Shown: positions 43,865-54,590 of the stretch, one piece after another
Layout: every line of letters begins with the position of its first letter
How positions within the stretch are numbered: position 1 is the first letter of the stretch
DNA from: Clytia hemisphaerica
Taxonomy: Eukaryota > Cnidaria > Hydrozoa > Leptothecata > Clytiidae
Assembly: GCA_902728285.1 (NCBI GenBank)
Contig: CACVBU010001134.1
Span: 365,007-429,006 of the forward strand
DNA length: 64,000 bases
Direction of reading: 5' to 3'
Made by a program: the position numbers and the translations under genes
The notes under the pieces: model-generated
Seen by the model: only the letters and a program-made list of their open reading frames with translations
What the model was told of the DNA's origin: nothing
Database searches by the model: none

Positions 43865-46800
43865 TCAACGTACATAAAATTGCCAGTACCCAACTGGATC
43901 ATAAACATACCCCGGCGGAGGGCTTGCAATATCTTTGTAATCACCACATTCGTATCTATCCGGAGAAGTAATTAGAGAAACAACAGCGATGCTGCTGATA
44001 TATACTTGATGATCATATAAATTTCCAGATCCATAAAATGTATTGTAAGCTGGGTAAAATGATTTGAACTCATCATCAGGAAGGAATCTGAAATCTGTTC
44101 CTTCCAATTTTTGGTTCTTAGAAACAATGCCAACAAACTGATCGACATTCATTAGAACCACATGAACTAGTTTCCCAAACACGGCTTTGCGACACTTAAT
44201 GCGAATCTCACTAAAAGCATTTTGGGTACGTAAATTTCTTAACGTCTCGTACGCAAGAGCGTAAGCACCCGTTCGTACTTCTTGGAGCGACGTCAATTGT
44301 GTTTTTTTGATCAAATCATAATGTAAATTTGGAGCCTCTGAAACATCTGATATAGTCAAATTTGCTACCAATAGCCAGCCACCTAGAATATAATGTTCAT
44401 TCAGAAGGTTTAGACGTTTTGTAAGCCTTCTCTGGTCAAAATATTACGAACAAATAAAGACATTATAAGACTTTACGGACCCAATTCCTTAGGAAATAGC
44501 ACAAAAATAATCAGAAAATGGTGAAAATAAGAACAATTTAAGAGCATTTTGAAACCTAAGTTAAGAACATCTGAAGGCTTTAAAAATGTTGAATGTTCTT
44601 ATCGATAGTTTTCCTGAAAAGAAAACATAGGAATTTGTGCAAATTATTTGGTGTCCTTGTTAGAGGGCTATTAGATATTTGGGAGTGACTTTTTGTCAGA
44701 ATTTGAGGGGTAAAAAAGTAGCTTTACAGATCATACGGTACCTATTTTGCACAAATACCCCGGCCCGCAATACCCCGCAGGGTAAACGAAGTTTTTTTTA
44801 TATTTACTTACCACCTTCTAGGTCCATATCACAATAAAATTCAACCACGTCTTCTCCATAACCAACTCGGTGGAAGCCGGTTTTTAATGATGGGTATCTC
44901 TGCTTGAGCACTTTACAAGTAGGATAGTTGTTGTCTAAGAAAAATGAGAAAAACGATTATAAAACTAAGGAAAATAAATAAAACAGCCGTAATGACGGCT
45001 GCAAACTCCGGTAGTTGTCATTTTTGAATAGCGAACCATTATGCAAACATCTTTATCGTGGTCAGCCTTTCTTAATATATCTAACATAAAATTTGAAAGG
45101 GTATATCCTAGTAGGTACGAGCACAAACTCAAACCAAATCGGGAAATAAAACTGGAAAGATCGGGAAATCGAACCCGAATATCGCGATTGATCGGATTTA
45201 CGTACAATTACAAATGAAAAACACTGATTTTAACAAACTCCTTAACCGGAGTTTAATTACGTATGAAATTGGTGTTTTAGAGTCAGCAAAGCCTTAAAAT
45301 GTTCTTAACTTGTTCTTAAGATGTTGGCCATCGAAGCCTTCTGTTCTTATGTAGTTTGTTCTTATAAAAAACGTGTGTTCTACTTACCATTAAAAATGCA
45401 GACAACACTTTTTTCTTTGATTACATAGTTTCCCGTGTCACACGTGGGACAGGAATCTTTTATGTCTTGACATGATTGAGCTGAAAAAATGAAGAAGATT
45501 ATCATTGGGGTGAAAGGACTCGTCTAGCTTTCAAGCTCTCGCTTCATTTGTGTAATCCTGGCACTCAGTCAATTATTTTACACAGAAATGAACTTATCTA
45601 AAAGAATGTGTACTTTTATAAAAAAAATCAGCATCTAAAGTCTGTTCACGATAAGTGTGCACTCTTTTTTCTTTTACCTATAACTTTTGAAGGAATTCTT
45701 AAATCTTTATAAATTTGGTATCATTGGAAAGATATTTGTGAGTGGAACAATTTGAAATAAAAAAGTCTTTGAAAAAATTCTAAAAACGAAGATGAAAATG
45801 AAGAAGAAAAAAATGAAGATCTTGTAGAGAAGTGCTATAACTTTCATTTTCACTTGATAGATTCTTTGATCTTAGGAGGTCATCACTGTGAAGAAATTTC
45901 ACTAAAATATTTATTCAAAATAAAGTTATGATACAAAGTTTATAAGTGATTGACCCCAAAAAACAGCAGAAAACAGGAGAAAACAGCGCTTTTAGACGTC
46001 AATCAGCTTATAACTTTGTTTGATATCTTTTGACTGAATGAGAATTTTTGAGAATTTTTTTCACAGTGATGACGTTCGATAATCAAGGATTCACTTCAGT
46101 GAAAATGATAGTTATAGCACTTTTCTACAAGATCTTAATTTTTTTCTTCTTCATTTTCATCTTCGTTTTTAGAATTTTTTTATCGATTTTTTTATTCCAA
46201 ATTGTTTCACTCACTAATATCTTTCCAATGATACCAAATTTATAAAGATTGAAGAATTCCTTCAAAAGTTATAGGTAAATGAAAAAAGAGTGCACACTTA
46301 TCGTGAACAGACTTTAGAAGGTTTAGATTAAGTAATTTTTCAAGGCCGTATCAAGAATTTTACAGCAAAATTTTCGGAGATTGGTTGCTCTAGCCGGAAA
46401 ACTTTTTATGTTTATGCACTAATGCATATGAAACCGACTTGGATGATGCAATTAAAAGGCCAACTATCATTTCTCTCCGATGGGATTTATTCAATCAGGC
46501 CTCAAAATTTTGGATGTTGTTATAAAAAAACGTGCCGAAGAAGGAAACTCGCTTTCAAAAAAATGTTAATGATTTTTTTAATGTATCAATATTCGACATC
46601 AGTTTCAACCATTCATAAAGCTTACGTTTCCTGCAACTCAAAATGTCATTTGACGGCAAGCAGCAATCGGTGCCAGCTTCCTTTGTTTTGCATTCGGGCT
46701 GAAAAATGTCAAATATAGAAAACATTAGATGTCTCTGTCCTTGATGACAGCAGCTAATAAAGAATTCAAAACACTTCCTAATTGAAAGAAGTCCACAGTT

Positions 46801-48387
46801 TTAATCCGTGAAACTCCACTTTTTAATTGCCTGGATGCGTAAGATTCGAAATAGTTTCAATAGTTCCATTTATACTGAGACGGAAAAATCGTCTGAGACG
46901 AGTAGTTTGTAAAATGTGATCTGTGGAGAAGATCCTATTTATTGAAACATGAATGGAAAGTACACTCCTCCATAATGCTCATTTTCTAAATTGCTCGTCT
47001 CAATCGTCTCAGTATAAATAGAACTAATGAAGGCATATAAATCTTTGTGCAAATATCTCTTATTTTAGCAATTTTTCCTCAATTATTTCCACGAAAATTT
47101 CCCGAAAAGATTTTTCTTTCCTTTTTGTGAATCAAAGAACAATCAGCGTAAACGCGTAAAATTTGGGGCTTACATAACATTATCTATGTGAGGAAAGAAA
47201 CAATAACGTCCATATATAACGGAACCATAAACATTGAAATAACAGCGAGTTCATGTATTCTGTGTTTTTCTGTGACGGAGACGGTAAGGCTCTAATTTGA
47301 CTAGATCCAGACTGACACACCAGTCGGGCTTCCGGTATCACGCGTGAAAGGTGAGCGTAGGAGTTAGGTAAGCGTAGGAAGAGCTGAAAGCAGCCTCTCA
47401 CCAACTTTTTCTCGTTCTCCTACGCAGCTCCTATTCTAGCAAACGCCCACCGCATATAAATAAGTTCCCGCCCTCTGGACTAGATTTTGACAAACTGAGG
47501 ACGATGGTAAAACAGCACTTTTACTGTCCTTGATTTTTCGCGTCAAAACTGCTGATTATTCCAAATCGCTTCAGTCACTCCACCGTCCTCAAAAGTGCAA
47601 GTACGTAAACTCACTAACATTACGAGAAATGTTGTTAAAAATTACCTTTCGTGTTCTTTCACGGTTTCCATAATATATCCAATCATCATTCTCTTCAAAT
47701 TTTTCTTCATCAAATAAATTTTGATTTTCGTCTATCAATTGGCATTCTTTGGTTACCTTGTTGTAATTTACTGACTTGCATTTAGTTGAGCCAAAAGCCT
47801 AAAAGTGTAAACGTAAAGATATTTTTAGGGGCTCATAGTCACAAGATCGGCCACAGCCAGTGGGGGTAAAAATAACGGACTGAAACTCGAAGGAGATTGA
47901 GAATACCATATATTTTATGGCTGGGGATTTAAATTCTATTGTTTTCAAGTCAGGAAATTCAGTGAGGATAGGAAAAATAGCATAATATTTTGAAGTGAGG
48001 ATTGTCTTTTTGGTTATTTTCAGTGGGGACAAAAATTGGAGTATACTTTTCCACCGGGGACGATGTTTTCGCTTATCTTTCCAGTTGAAAGAGGTCCCAG
48101 TAGGTCTGTGAGAAGGAGGTGTTATACCCTTAAAAAAGTTGTCTGGGGCTATTAAATCTAAAAGGTCTGAAAGTGTTGCTAACTGAACTCTAAGAAAACT
48201 AAGAAAGGATACTTACCAAACAATTCGTTACGCAAATACTTGGACTTCCAATTTCTTGTAAAGATAACAAAATATTTCCTGAAGTCAATCTTTTGCCCCG
48301 TAATGCAAAATTTAATGTGATTGATTGTCCAAATCCAGTATCAGTCAAATAAAGAATCAATATCAACTTAATCACAGTAGCTTTCAT
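43865..48387 (-). CDS. secreted PAN/apple plus fibrinogen-like domain protein (376 aa)
   Basis: Six minus-strand exons: 48387-48217, 47798-47646, 46698-46626, 45480-45388, 44934-44812 and 44382-43865. All junctions are GT-AG, and phases 0,0,1,1,1 keep one frame to the stop. A hydrophobic signal peptide (about 1-20) is followed by a PAN/apple-like module with Cys52, 56, 64 and 76 and the motif CKSVNY. Short Cys-rich segments follow (Cys111, 120, 121, 130, 136, 143, 146, 160). The C-terminal 200 residues start with Cys198, Asp, Met and reach Gly-Gly-Gly-Trp207, the hallmark opening of fibrinogen-related domains, which bind glycans or proteins outside the cell. Later fibrinogen-domain cysteines are partly missing, so it is divergent. 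Its PAN spacing resembles that of the gene at 24070-29846, suggesting common descent. The binding partner is unknown. Confidence 0.85.
44440..44625. repeat. TTATAAGAACA family fragment in intron 5
   Basis: Words such as AAGAACAATTTAAGAGCAT, TTAAGAACATCTGAAGGC and GTTCTTATCGATAG match the dispersed TAAGAACAT family. Ends are degraded. It lies in intron 5 of the minus-strand PAN/fibrinogen-like gene. Confidence 0.45.
45255..45376. repeat. TTATAAGAACA family fragment in intron 4
   Basis: GCCTTAAAATGTTCTTAACTTG, AAGCCTTCTGTTCTTAT and GTTCTTATAAAAAACGTGT match the copy at 25955-26207. The right terminus lies within a dozen bases of the splice donor of exon 4 at 45388. Non-coding. Confidence 0.55.
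45638..46314. mobile_element. TA-flanked mariner-like MITE, 677 bp
   Basis: The ends AAGTCTGTTCACGATAAGTG and its complement are flanked by TA (45636-45637 and 46315-46316). The arms of about 300 bases pair almost throughout. The centre has GGGGTCA-type sequence with CAGCAGAAAACAGG. A second full copy lies at 57826-58502 and a partial one at 14391-14813. Frames inside the arms are artefacts of conserved arm sequence. It lies in intron 3 of the gene 43865-48387. Confidence 0.85.
47270..47590. repeat. GACGGAGACGG…CTGAGGACGATGG element (uninterrupted copy)
   Basis: The left part GACGGAGACGGTAAGGCTC and right part CTGAGGACGATGGTAAAACA match the outer pieces at 35270-35311 and 38190-38345. TGACTAGATCCAGACTG and CTGGACTAGATTTTGAC near the centre are partly inverted. 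This copy gives the pre-insertion reference for the hAT-like element 35312-38189. It lies in intron 2 of the minus-strand gene. Confidence 0.55.
47850..48075 (+). repeat. dispersed repeat (GGGGATTTAAATTC family)
   Basis: TATGGCTGGGGATTTAAATT, TTTTCAGTGGGGACAAA and CCACCGGGGACGATGTTTT occur in the same order as at 56725-56945, and inverted at 4770-4990. It lies in intron 1 of the gene 43865-48387. Confidence 0.6.
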
Positions 48388-48599
48388 TTCTAGTACTATT
48401 GTATGTTTTTCGTCATTCTTTAGAATTAGAGGGAATCTGGCCAGAAATATATATTCTTCAAAAAATTGAAAAACAAATTGATTATTTAATTTGTAACATT
48501 TTCGTTCATTTCACATACAAATTTTAAAATTTTATTATTCAGTCTTACAAATTTATCGTTTGTGTAAAATATGAAAAAATTAATTAACAATTCAACATT

Positions 48600-48860
48600 C
48601 AAAACTTGTCCTTTACACTTTGTTTATAAGAGAATCTTCGACGGCCAAAATATCTAAAGCAAGTCAAGACCGTTTTGTGGCTTGTGGACTCTAAATCACT
48701 CGATTTATTAAGAAGATTGTCAAAAATACTCTTAAAAAGAAGATGAATATAAGAAAATGTTAGGAACATTTTTAGGCTTAAAACTTAAAGAGTTAAGCAC
48801 ATCCGAAGGCTTCGAAGCATTTCGGATTTTCTTATTAAAAAATTGTTCTTATAAGTTACC
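48600..48860. repeat. TTATAAGAACA family element
   Basis: GTTTATAAGAGAATCTTCGACGG on the left, AAAACTTAAAGAGTTAAGCACATCC inside and GTTCTTATAAG on the right outline a diverged member upstream of the minus-strand gene. Confidence 0.45.
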
Positions 48861-48934
48861 AAACTACTGACCTAACCACGGTTGAATCCATTTTGAATAT
48901 CCATTGTAACCTTCATCAGTAGGGTATTCTATAC

Positions 48935-49320
48935 GACCTTGGATACAATAATTCAGAATATCGGGTTTTTTCATTCGCTTGGTCTAGCGATAAATCGTAA
49001 AATTCATTTATAATTTATGTAAATATAGAGTAAAATCTTGATTATTTTGGATGATTTTACGATTTATCGCTAAACCAAGCGAATGAAAATTCTGAATACA
49101 CAGGTTGCAAAATTATATCAATACAGTCAAAACATGTGATTACTCAAAAATATTCATGTGATTTTATTCCCATGTTACTTGTTTTACAACTTACAGCTGA
49201 TAACTTTATTAGTGTCAATAGAAATAAATGTCATGTAACAAGCACATAAAGATGAGTAAAAGCGTGATTTGTCTCCAGACTTTAATTTTGCAACCTGTGT
49301 ATTATTGTATCCAAGTCCCA
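48935..49320. mobile_element. foldback carrying a nested MITE in its left arm
   Basis: The left arm reads CCTTGGATACAATA, then ACACAGGTTGCAAAATTA after an interruption. The right arm reads TAATTTTGCAACCTGTGTAT and TATTGTATCCAAG without interruption. The break in the left arm is filled by the foldback at 48951-49093, so the order of events is visible. Confidence 0.65.
48951..49093. mobile_element. nested small foldback (ATTCAGAAT…ATTCTGAAT)
   Basis: The arms carry TTTTCATTCGCTTGGTCTAG and the complement CTAAACCAAGCGAATGAAAA, and GATAAATCGTAAAAT with its complement. It is about 143 bases. The uninterrupted opposite arm of the host (49281-49312) supplies the empty-site sequence. Confidence 0.7.
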
Positions 49321-49639
49321 TATACAATATACTTGTATCAATGACTTGGGGGATGGTCAATCCTACGACCCCTCTTGAAAAATGCGCAAGGGAATAACCT
49401 CGTCCCCATGACGATTTACTTCTCATAGGATGGAACAAATCTATTCTCAAATTATAAAAGAAAATGAGAATCAGATGCTGGGTACGAGGTTGGCGAAGGA
49501 ATTGTCCCTGAAGAGATAAACTCTGAAACTTAAATTTGATTTTACGATCTTTAGAATCTCCAATTGATTTTGAAGTGATGAAATTTTAATTAACTCCTAG
49601 CCCAATCAATTTATATTTACTGGCAAACGAAGGGTTACA

Positions 49640-51895
49640 ACCACAGATCTGTAATGGTCCCGAAGGGCTAGATAAGCGACTTTTATCGAAAAGTGAAGCC
49701 AAGGTTTGGAAGGATTTCCTACCAAAGTCACGTGACTAAAATATGCAATTTCACCGGTTTGAGTAGACTGGAGTCGTTTATAATGCGTGTAATACAGTAG
49801 TATAGGCGTTATGTCGGTGTTTTTTACACTTTTGGCAAAAACGTGACATTAAATTTTCTAAAAAACGGTTTTTCTTGAATAAAATGAATTTGAACGAGCA
49901 TTTTGGGATGAAATCTTCCAAAAAGGTGTAACGCACGAGCTTAGAACTTTTGGTTTTGGTCCCAGGAGCGAAGAAGGATCCAATATTCCAAAATATTAGA
50001 TTTTAAGAATTTTGGAATTATGAGAGTTAGGTGGCTCTTAAATTGATTCTGATGGTCTGAACTTGTTACATGATCTCTATATTTTATGAAACAATGATGA
50101 AGAGCACTTTTGGATCCAAAATTCCACCCGAAAAACATCTCTGAACTTGAACAATTATAAAAGATGCATTTCATTGTTAAAATGGACTGATCACAATCTA
50201 AAATTAATCAAAAGTCACTTCCACTTAACTTTAAAACATTCTTAGATACCAAAAGGTGCGGTTTCGCGAGCGTTTTGGGATTAAAAATTTCATTTTAAAG
50301 TGGTGAACTTACCCCAACCCACCCCAACCCCATCTTGTCGCAAAATGGAATTATTAATCCTTCGGGGCTCTATCTGAGCTTATTTTAGGTCATTAACGTA
50401 ACGACATATCATGCATAACATAAAAAATCAGGTTTAGAGCCTTGTAGGATATTTCATTCCAGACTAAGACGCTCATTTCGGATAAGGCAAAGTATGTTAC
50501 TTTCAATGAAGGATTTGATAATCCTTAGATGCTCTATTCTGGTGGAAAATCTTATTTTCGTGTTCTTAAGAGCCCAAACCTTCCAAATAGTTAATTTGAA
50601 CTACTCAATATCAAATAAACATACTACAATCCTCAGTTTAAAAAGGCATGAACTCAAAGAAAAATTAGGAATTGGTGATACCAAACTGCTCCCAACTGGA
50701 AGATTTTTTATTTAGGAATAGAAAATACATAAATGCTCCATCCTGCCAAATTTCAGTTCTAAAGCCCCATTAGATCAAAAGTTATTGCTCATGGAATCCA
50801 TAATCCATTTTCATTATGGAGTCATTTAATCCTAACGTGATCCTAACTTTAAGAGGCTATAAGTACTGGTTTAGTTTCTCTAGAAGGCTCGGGAAAAATG
50901 GAATGGAATCTTCAATCCTTTGCCGATTCCCCTGATATTATATTAAGAAAAGGTGCATTTTGTATTTATTTTAAAACTTGTTTAAAAAGACTTCACGTTT
51001 TTGCCAAAAGTGTAAAAAACACCGACTTATATGATAATACGATAATTGTTACGGGATAATATCAGTTTGTATAAACGACTGGAAGAATCCGGTGTTCCGG
51101 CCTTATAGAATCCCCGGCTAGCTACGCAGAAATTTGCGTAACAAGAAAACAAAGGGTTTTTTCTGAAAACAAAAGAAAGCTTTTCTCGGACGGGGGTGCT
51201 TCCGTAAGAATTTGGCGCGCGAAAGGAAAGGAGAAATTAATTTTTGATCCTAAGCAACAACAAACTCTCAAAACAAAATGAAAGACGAAAAAAGGAAAAA
51301 TTTTAACACACAACAAATCAACACACTTTTTTTTTCAAGAAAAGTTTTTTTTGAGCGGGTAAAAAAAATATAATTGCAATATTGACATGACACTTTTCTT
51401 TTGTTTGGAGTTAGTTTAAAACATACAAGAAAAATTTTTCGAGAGAGAAAATTGTTGTGTGTTCTGATTTCTCCTTTAATGTGTTTCGACCAATGGCGTG
51501 CGTCTCGATTGTTTTTTCTAAACCAATCAAATCGATTTACGAAATCAAAACAAACCGTTCTTTTCCGAAAAAGCCCCCTTGATTTTTTTTTCATTAACAA
51601 TAGCAAACCAATATCAATATGGAGCTTTTGGCTTGCACAAAGGTTTCTAGACGACTAAAATTTGTTCCCTCCATTACTTTTTGTTTTATTTCTACTATAT
51701 CTGAATTAGTCGTCTAGTCTACGGTTTGAGAGATGTGAAATAGCGTTTGCCGCCTACTTTTTTTGATCTCGCGCTCCAAAAACAATTAAAATGCTAGATC
51801 CTATCCGCGGGCACGAAATTTAAGAAGTCAATTTTTTTGCTGGAGAAAGCTTAAAGTTGCCTATCTAGCCCTTCGGGCTTTACAGATATCTTTGG
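49640..51895. mobile_element. GCCCGAAGGGCT foldback split by a 2 kb insertion
   Basis: The left half (about 49650-49763) and right half (51722-51895) together reproduce the intact element at 13698-13990: CCCGAAGGGCTAGAT, GGAAGGATTTCCTACCA, TCACGTGACTAAAATATGC, then TGAAATAGCGTTTGCCGCCT and CTAGCCCTTCGGGCTTTAC. They are separated by the element at 49764-51721. Confidence 0.75.
49764..51721. mobile_element. nested element, 1.96 kb, 9-bp target duplication
   Basis: CGGTTTGAG stands on both sides (49755-49763 and 51722-51730). The termini TAGACTGGAGTCG and CGTCTAGTCTA are imperfect inverted repeats. Inside, GTCGGTGTTTTTTACACTTT near 49820 pairs with its complement near 51030. A 9-bp duplication points to a Mutator-like type. 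Frames inside are short and I recognise no transposase. Confidence 0.65.
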
Positions 51896-51914
51896 TTACA
51901 ACCAATGAAGTGTA

Positions 51915-52165
51915 AGCCCGAAAGGCTAGAATTGAATCTCCTTGGTAGGATTTGAAGCCAACAAATCCATCCAAATTGCGCGGCCTTGAGCGGCTCGCCT
52001 GTTTTTTACACAATTGGCAGATTGAAACTAAAATTTACTGCTAAATTTCGAAAAAAATTGGTAGATTTAATCTGTCGTCAAAAATACGGCGCATTTTTTA
52101 AGGCTTCACTTTTTCTTGCCTGAGAAAGGTTAGAGATTCTACTCTAGCCCTTTGGGCTTTAAACT
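51915..52165. mobile_element. GCCCGAAAGGCTAG / CTAGCCCTTTGGGC foldback
   Basis: The ends AAGCCCGAAAGGCTAGAAT and TCTAGCCCTTTGGGCTTTA are inverted. The interior holds ATACGGCGCATTTTTTAAGG and TTCACTTTTTCTTGCCTG, words also found near 34800-34870. It is a related but distinct member of the GCCCGAAGGGCT group and abuts the reading frame at 52168. Confidence 0.6.
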
Positions 52166-52167
52166 CA

Positions 52168-52404
52168 ATGGTTACAAGCAGAGGCAGTTACTGTGAAAAG
52201 CACAGGTCGAAATCATATATCGACGCTGTGCCGATGAATCGAGATTCTATTCAGCGCGCAATCAACGAAGACAAAAGTAACCATGACGACCATCCAAGAT
52301 CTTGGATGAAGTTCAAAGTCGATATTTTTATTCCTGTCGTTGAAAACACAACTAAAAAATATCATCAATGCTTTTTAAAAAGAGTCATTGATAGAGGATC
52401 ATAA
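52168..52404 (+). CDS. uncertain 78-codon reading frame, possible orphan exon
   Basis: An ATG-to-stop frame with balanced amino-acid content (CEKHRSKSYID near the start, PRSWMKFKVDIF in the middle) that is not a visible repeat translation. I see no domain. The frame starts right at the edge of a foldback element, and I found no convincing splice acceptor or polyadenylation signal. It could be a last exon, a gene relic or chance. It lies 2.2 kb upstream of the tropomyosin-like gene. Confidence 0.25.
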   Translation: MVTSRGSYCEKHRSKSYIDAVPMNRDSIQRAINEDKSNHDDHPRSWMKFKVDIFIPVVENTTKKYHQCFLKRVIDRGS

Positions 52405-52742
52405 CATAAATTATGTCTATTATTTCGATTCAATTAAAGTGACATTCCCATGATTAATAGTTTAGTAATTACTGTTATACATTTGGGAATCATGTAAAAG
52501 ATTCTTTTCGAAAGAAACTCACTTCAATTACACTTGGAGGTTTCTGGGGAATTCGTAAATAGTAAACTGCATACTGATACAGTCTGCTAGACATTAATAA
52601 GGTAATATTTGCTCTTCATCTTTGATTCTTTCTACAGTGATTAGATTGACACATGCGCGATAAAATTTCTATTATTGGTCTTCAGAGGTTAATATATTCT
52701 TTGAAAACTTAACCTCTGATACTTAGGGTCTCTCTTCCTTAG

Positions 52743-52750
52743 TATAAAAG
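52743..52750 (+). promoter_or_regulatory. possible TATA box (TATAAAAG)
   Basis: TATAAAAGGGAGGACGCC is the best TATA-box-like string I noticed. It lies about 1.85 kb upstream of the tropomyosin-like coding start at 54591, in the same sense. If real, a non-coding first exon must be spliced to an acceptor near 54568 (AGCAATAG). Inference only. Confidence 0.3.
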
Positions 52751-52799
52751 GGAGGACGCCTGCACAGCCAATCAAGTTCTTTTCTTGGAAAAAAAACTT

Positions 52800-54580
52800 T
52801 TTAGGAGATACTTATATTGAATGATCTTAATGCCAAACAGGTTATTTTTTTCAGTGCGAACAAAAATTCAGCCTGGGTTTGATCTGAATCAGAGAAAAAC
52901 CTTATAATCAACCGATTTTACAGTCACCAAAATTGAGCTATAACAAGGGGGTATGACGGTATTAAGGCCTCTGACCATAGTCGGAAAAGTGATTTTAGTA
53001 TTTGAACTTAAAAGTTATGTTTTAGATTCTTTCACACTTTTAACAAAGAATTGCCTTTATAAAATTGCTTTTTAATCAAATCCCTAAAGAGTAATTAAGA
53101 ATTTTTGCAAAAATGACGTTATGAACTTTAAAAAGACGTTAATAATATGTTGCATCACCTTCTTAATTTTTCGGAAAAATTTTCTAAATTAATGCAACAA
53201 AAGTTATGGCTCTTTCCTATGTAAAATTGGGATTGAAAATTGGTCAAAAAGCACTACTTTCAAGATTTTGAAGCAAATAAGCTTTTAGAAAAATTTTCCG
53301 AAAAAATGATTTTAGTTCGATAAAAGATACACCATCTACCGCAAAAAAAATTTCAAAATGTTTTTTCTTCGCCAAAACTAAGCCCTTCAAAGTTGAAATA
53401 CTCTTTTTCCCAAAAAGTCTTCATTTTCTTTTTCATCAATTTTTTTCATTGCAACTCTTAAATTTTCAGACTCACAGATAATTGGCCTAACAGAAAATGT
53501 ATAACATACCACAATTTTGTGTACTACATCAATTGATGAACTTTATATTTTCTAAGTGGCAAACATTAAAAATTCACTATGGTCAGAACCCTTAAACCGT
53601 ATATTTTTCTGTCGGCATCTGTGTTAGAAATAAAGGTATTGGTGTTTCAGTGTTGAACGTGAAATGAAGGGACTAAAATAAGGATTTCAGCATCTTTTAT
53701 TAAATCTTCCTTATTTTCTTATTACTATCGGGTACCTAATAGCCGGGGAGAATTGGGGAGAATCTCAAAACTTAATAAGCGGGGGGGGGTTGAAAATTTT
53801 TAAAAAGGAGGCTAATACAGCAGAATTACGTTCGATGTTGACCATTAGTACGCCGCTCCCCCTCATAAAACATGGGGAAATGATTTGATAAAGAGCCGTT
53901 AGATTGGAAAATGATTTTAAAGTTTTTCGTGATGACACAAACCAGATGTTATGATGAAATCATATAAAAATTAACATAAAAAATTAAAGACATTAACAAA
54001 GTTTTCATAAGCAAAATTATAAAATCCAAGACTTTAAGCCTGAGAAAATCCTGCTTAAGAGGTTTTACACCTATTCAAAAAATGTTGCAAATCTTTCTGT
54101 TATTTTTTATATGTGTGATGGTTTTAAAAACATTTTTGATACTTTAAATTTTTTGCATTGTCTTTATTATTATGGGAATTTAAATGTCCTGTACGTAGCA
54201 AATATTATCAAAAATGGTGTAGGCGTAAGCTTTCTCTTTGTAAAAATTTGATGCAAAGCACACTTGGTGACGCAATAGCGATATGTACAGGAGTCTTTGT
54301 GAGCCGGTCGAATAATTATTTTGAGTGATTTTAACAATTTTTGTTTCTTTTGATTCGTTTTCTGAAACACTTGCTTGCCAAATATATTTGGAAAAGAATT
54401 TGAAATTGGCAAAATGACTTGATAATATTGAAAAATTGAGATTCTAAACGTGTAGAGACGAATTTTGAAACGTAAAAGTGACTCTACATTTTGGTTTTGA
54501 CTTTTGTTCGTAGACATCAGGGATAACTTGTTGGTATCAGAAATTTAATTTAAAAATAACAGCAATAGTTAATTTAAAAG
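52800..54580. other. gene-free stretch upstream of tropomyosin-like gene
   Basis: AT-rich, with a C/G-run fragment near 53760-53860 (AATAAGCGGGGGGGG) similar to the interior of the element 56369-56720. No exon or further repeat boundary is supported. Confidence 0.4.
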
Positions 54581-54590
54581 GATCGCCAAG

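Noticed and set aside
46048-46245. Phe/Ile-rich 65-codon frame, also seen inverted at 57895-58092
   Set aside because: The same frame lies in the arms of two mariner-like MITEs. It reflects conserved arm sequence, and hydrophobic low complexity is no evidence of a protein.
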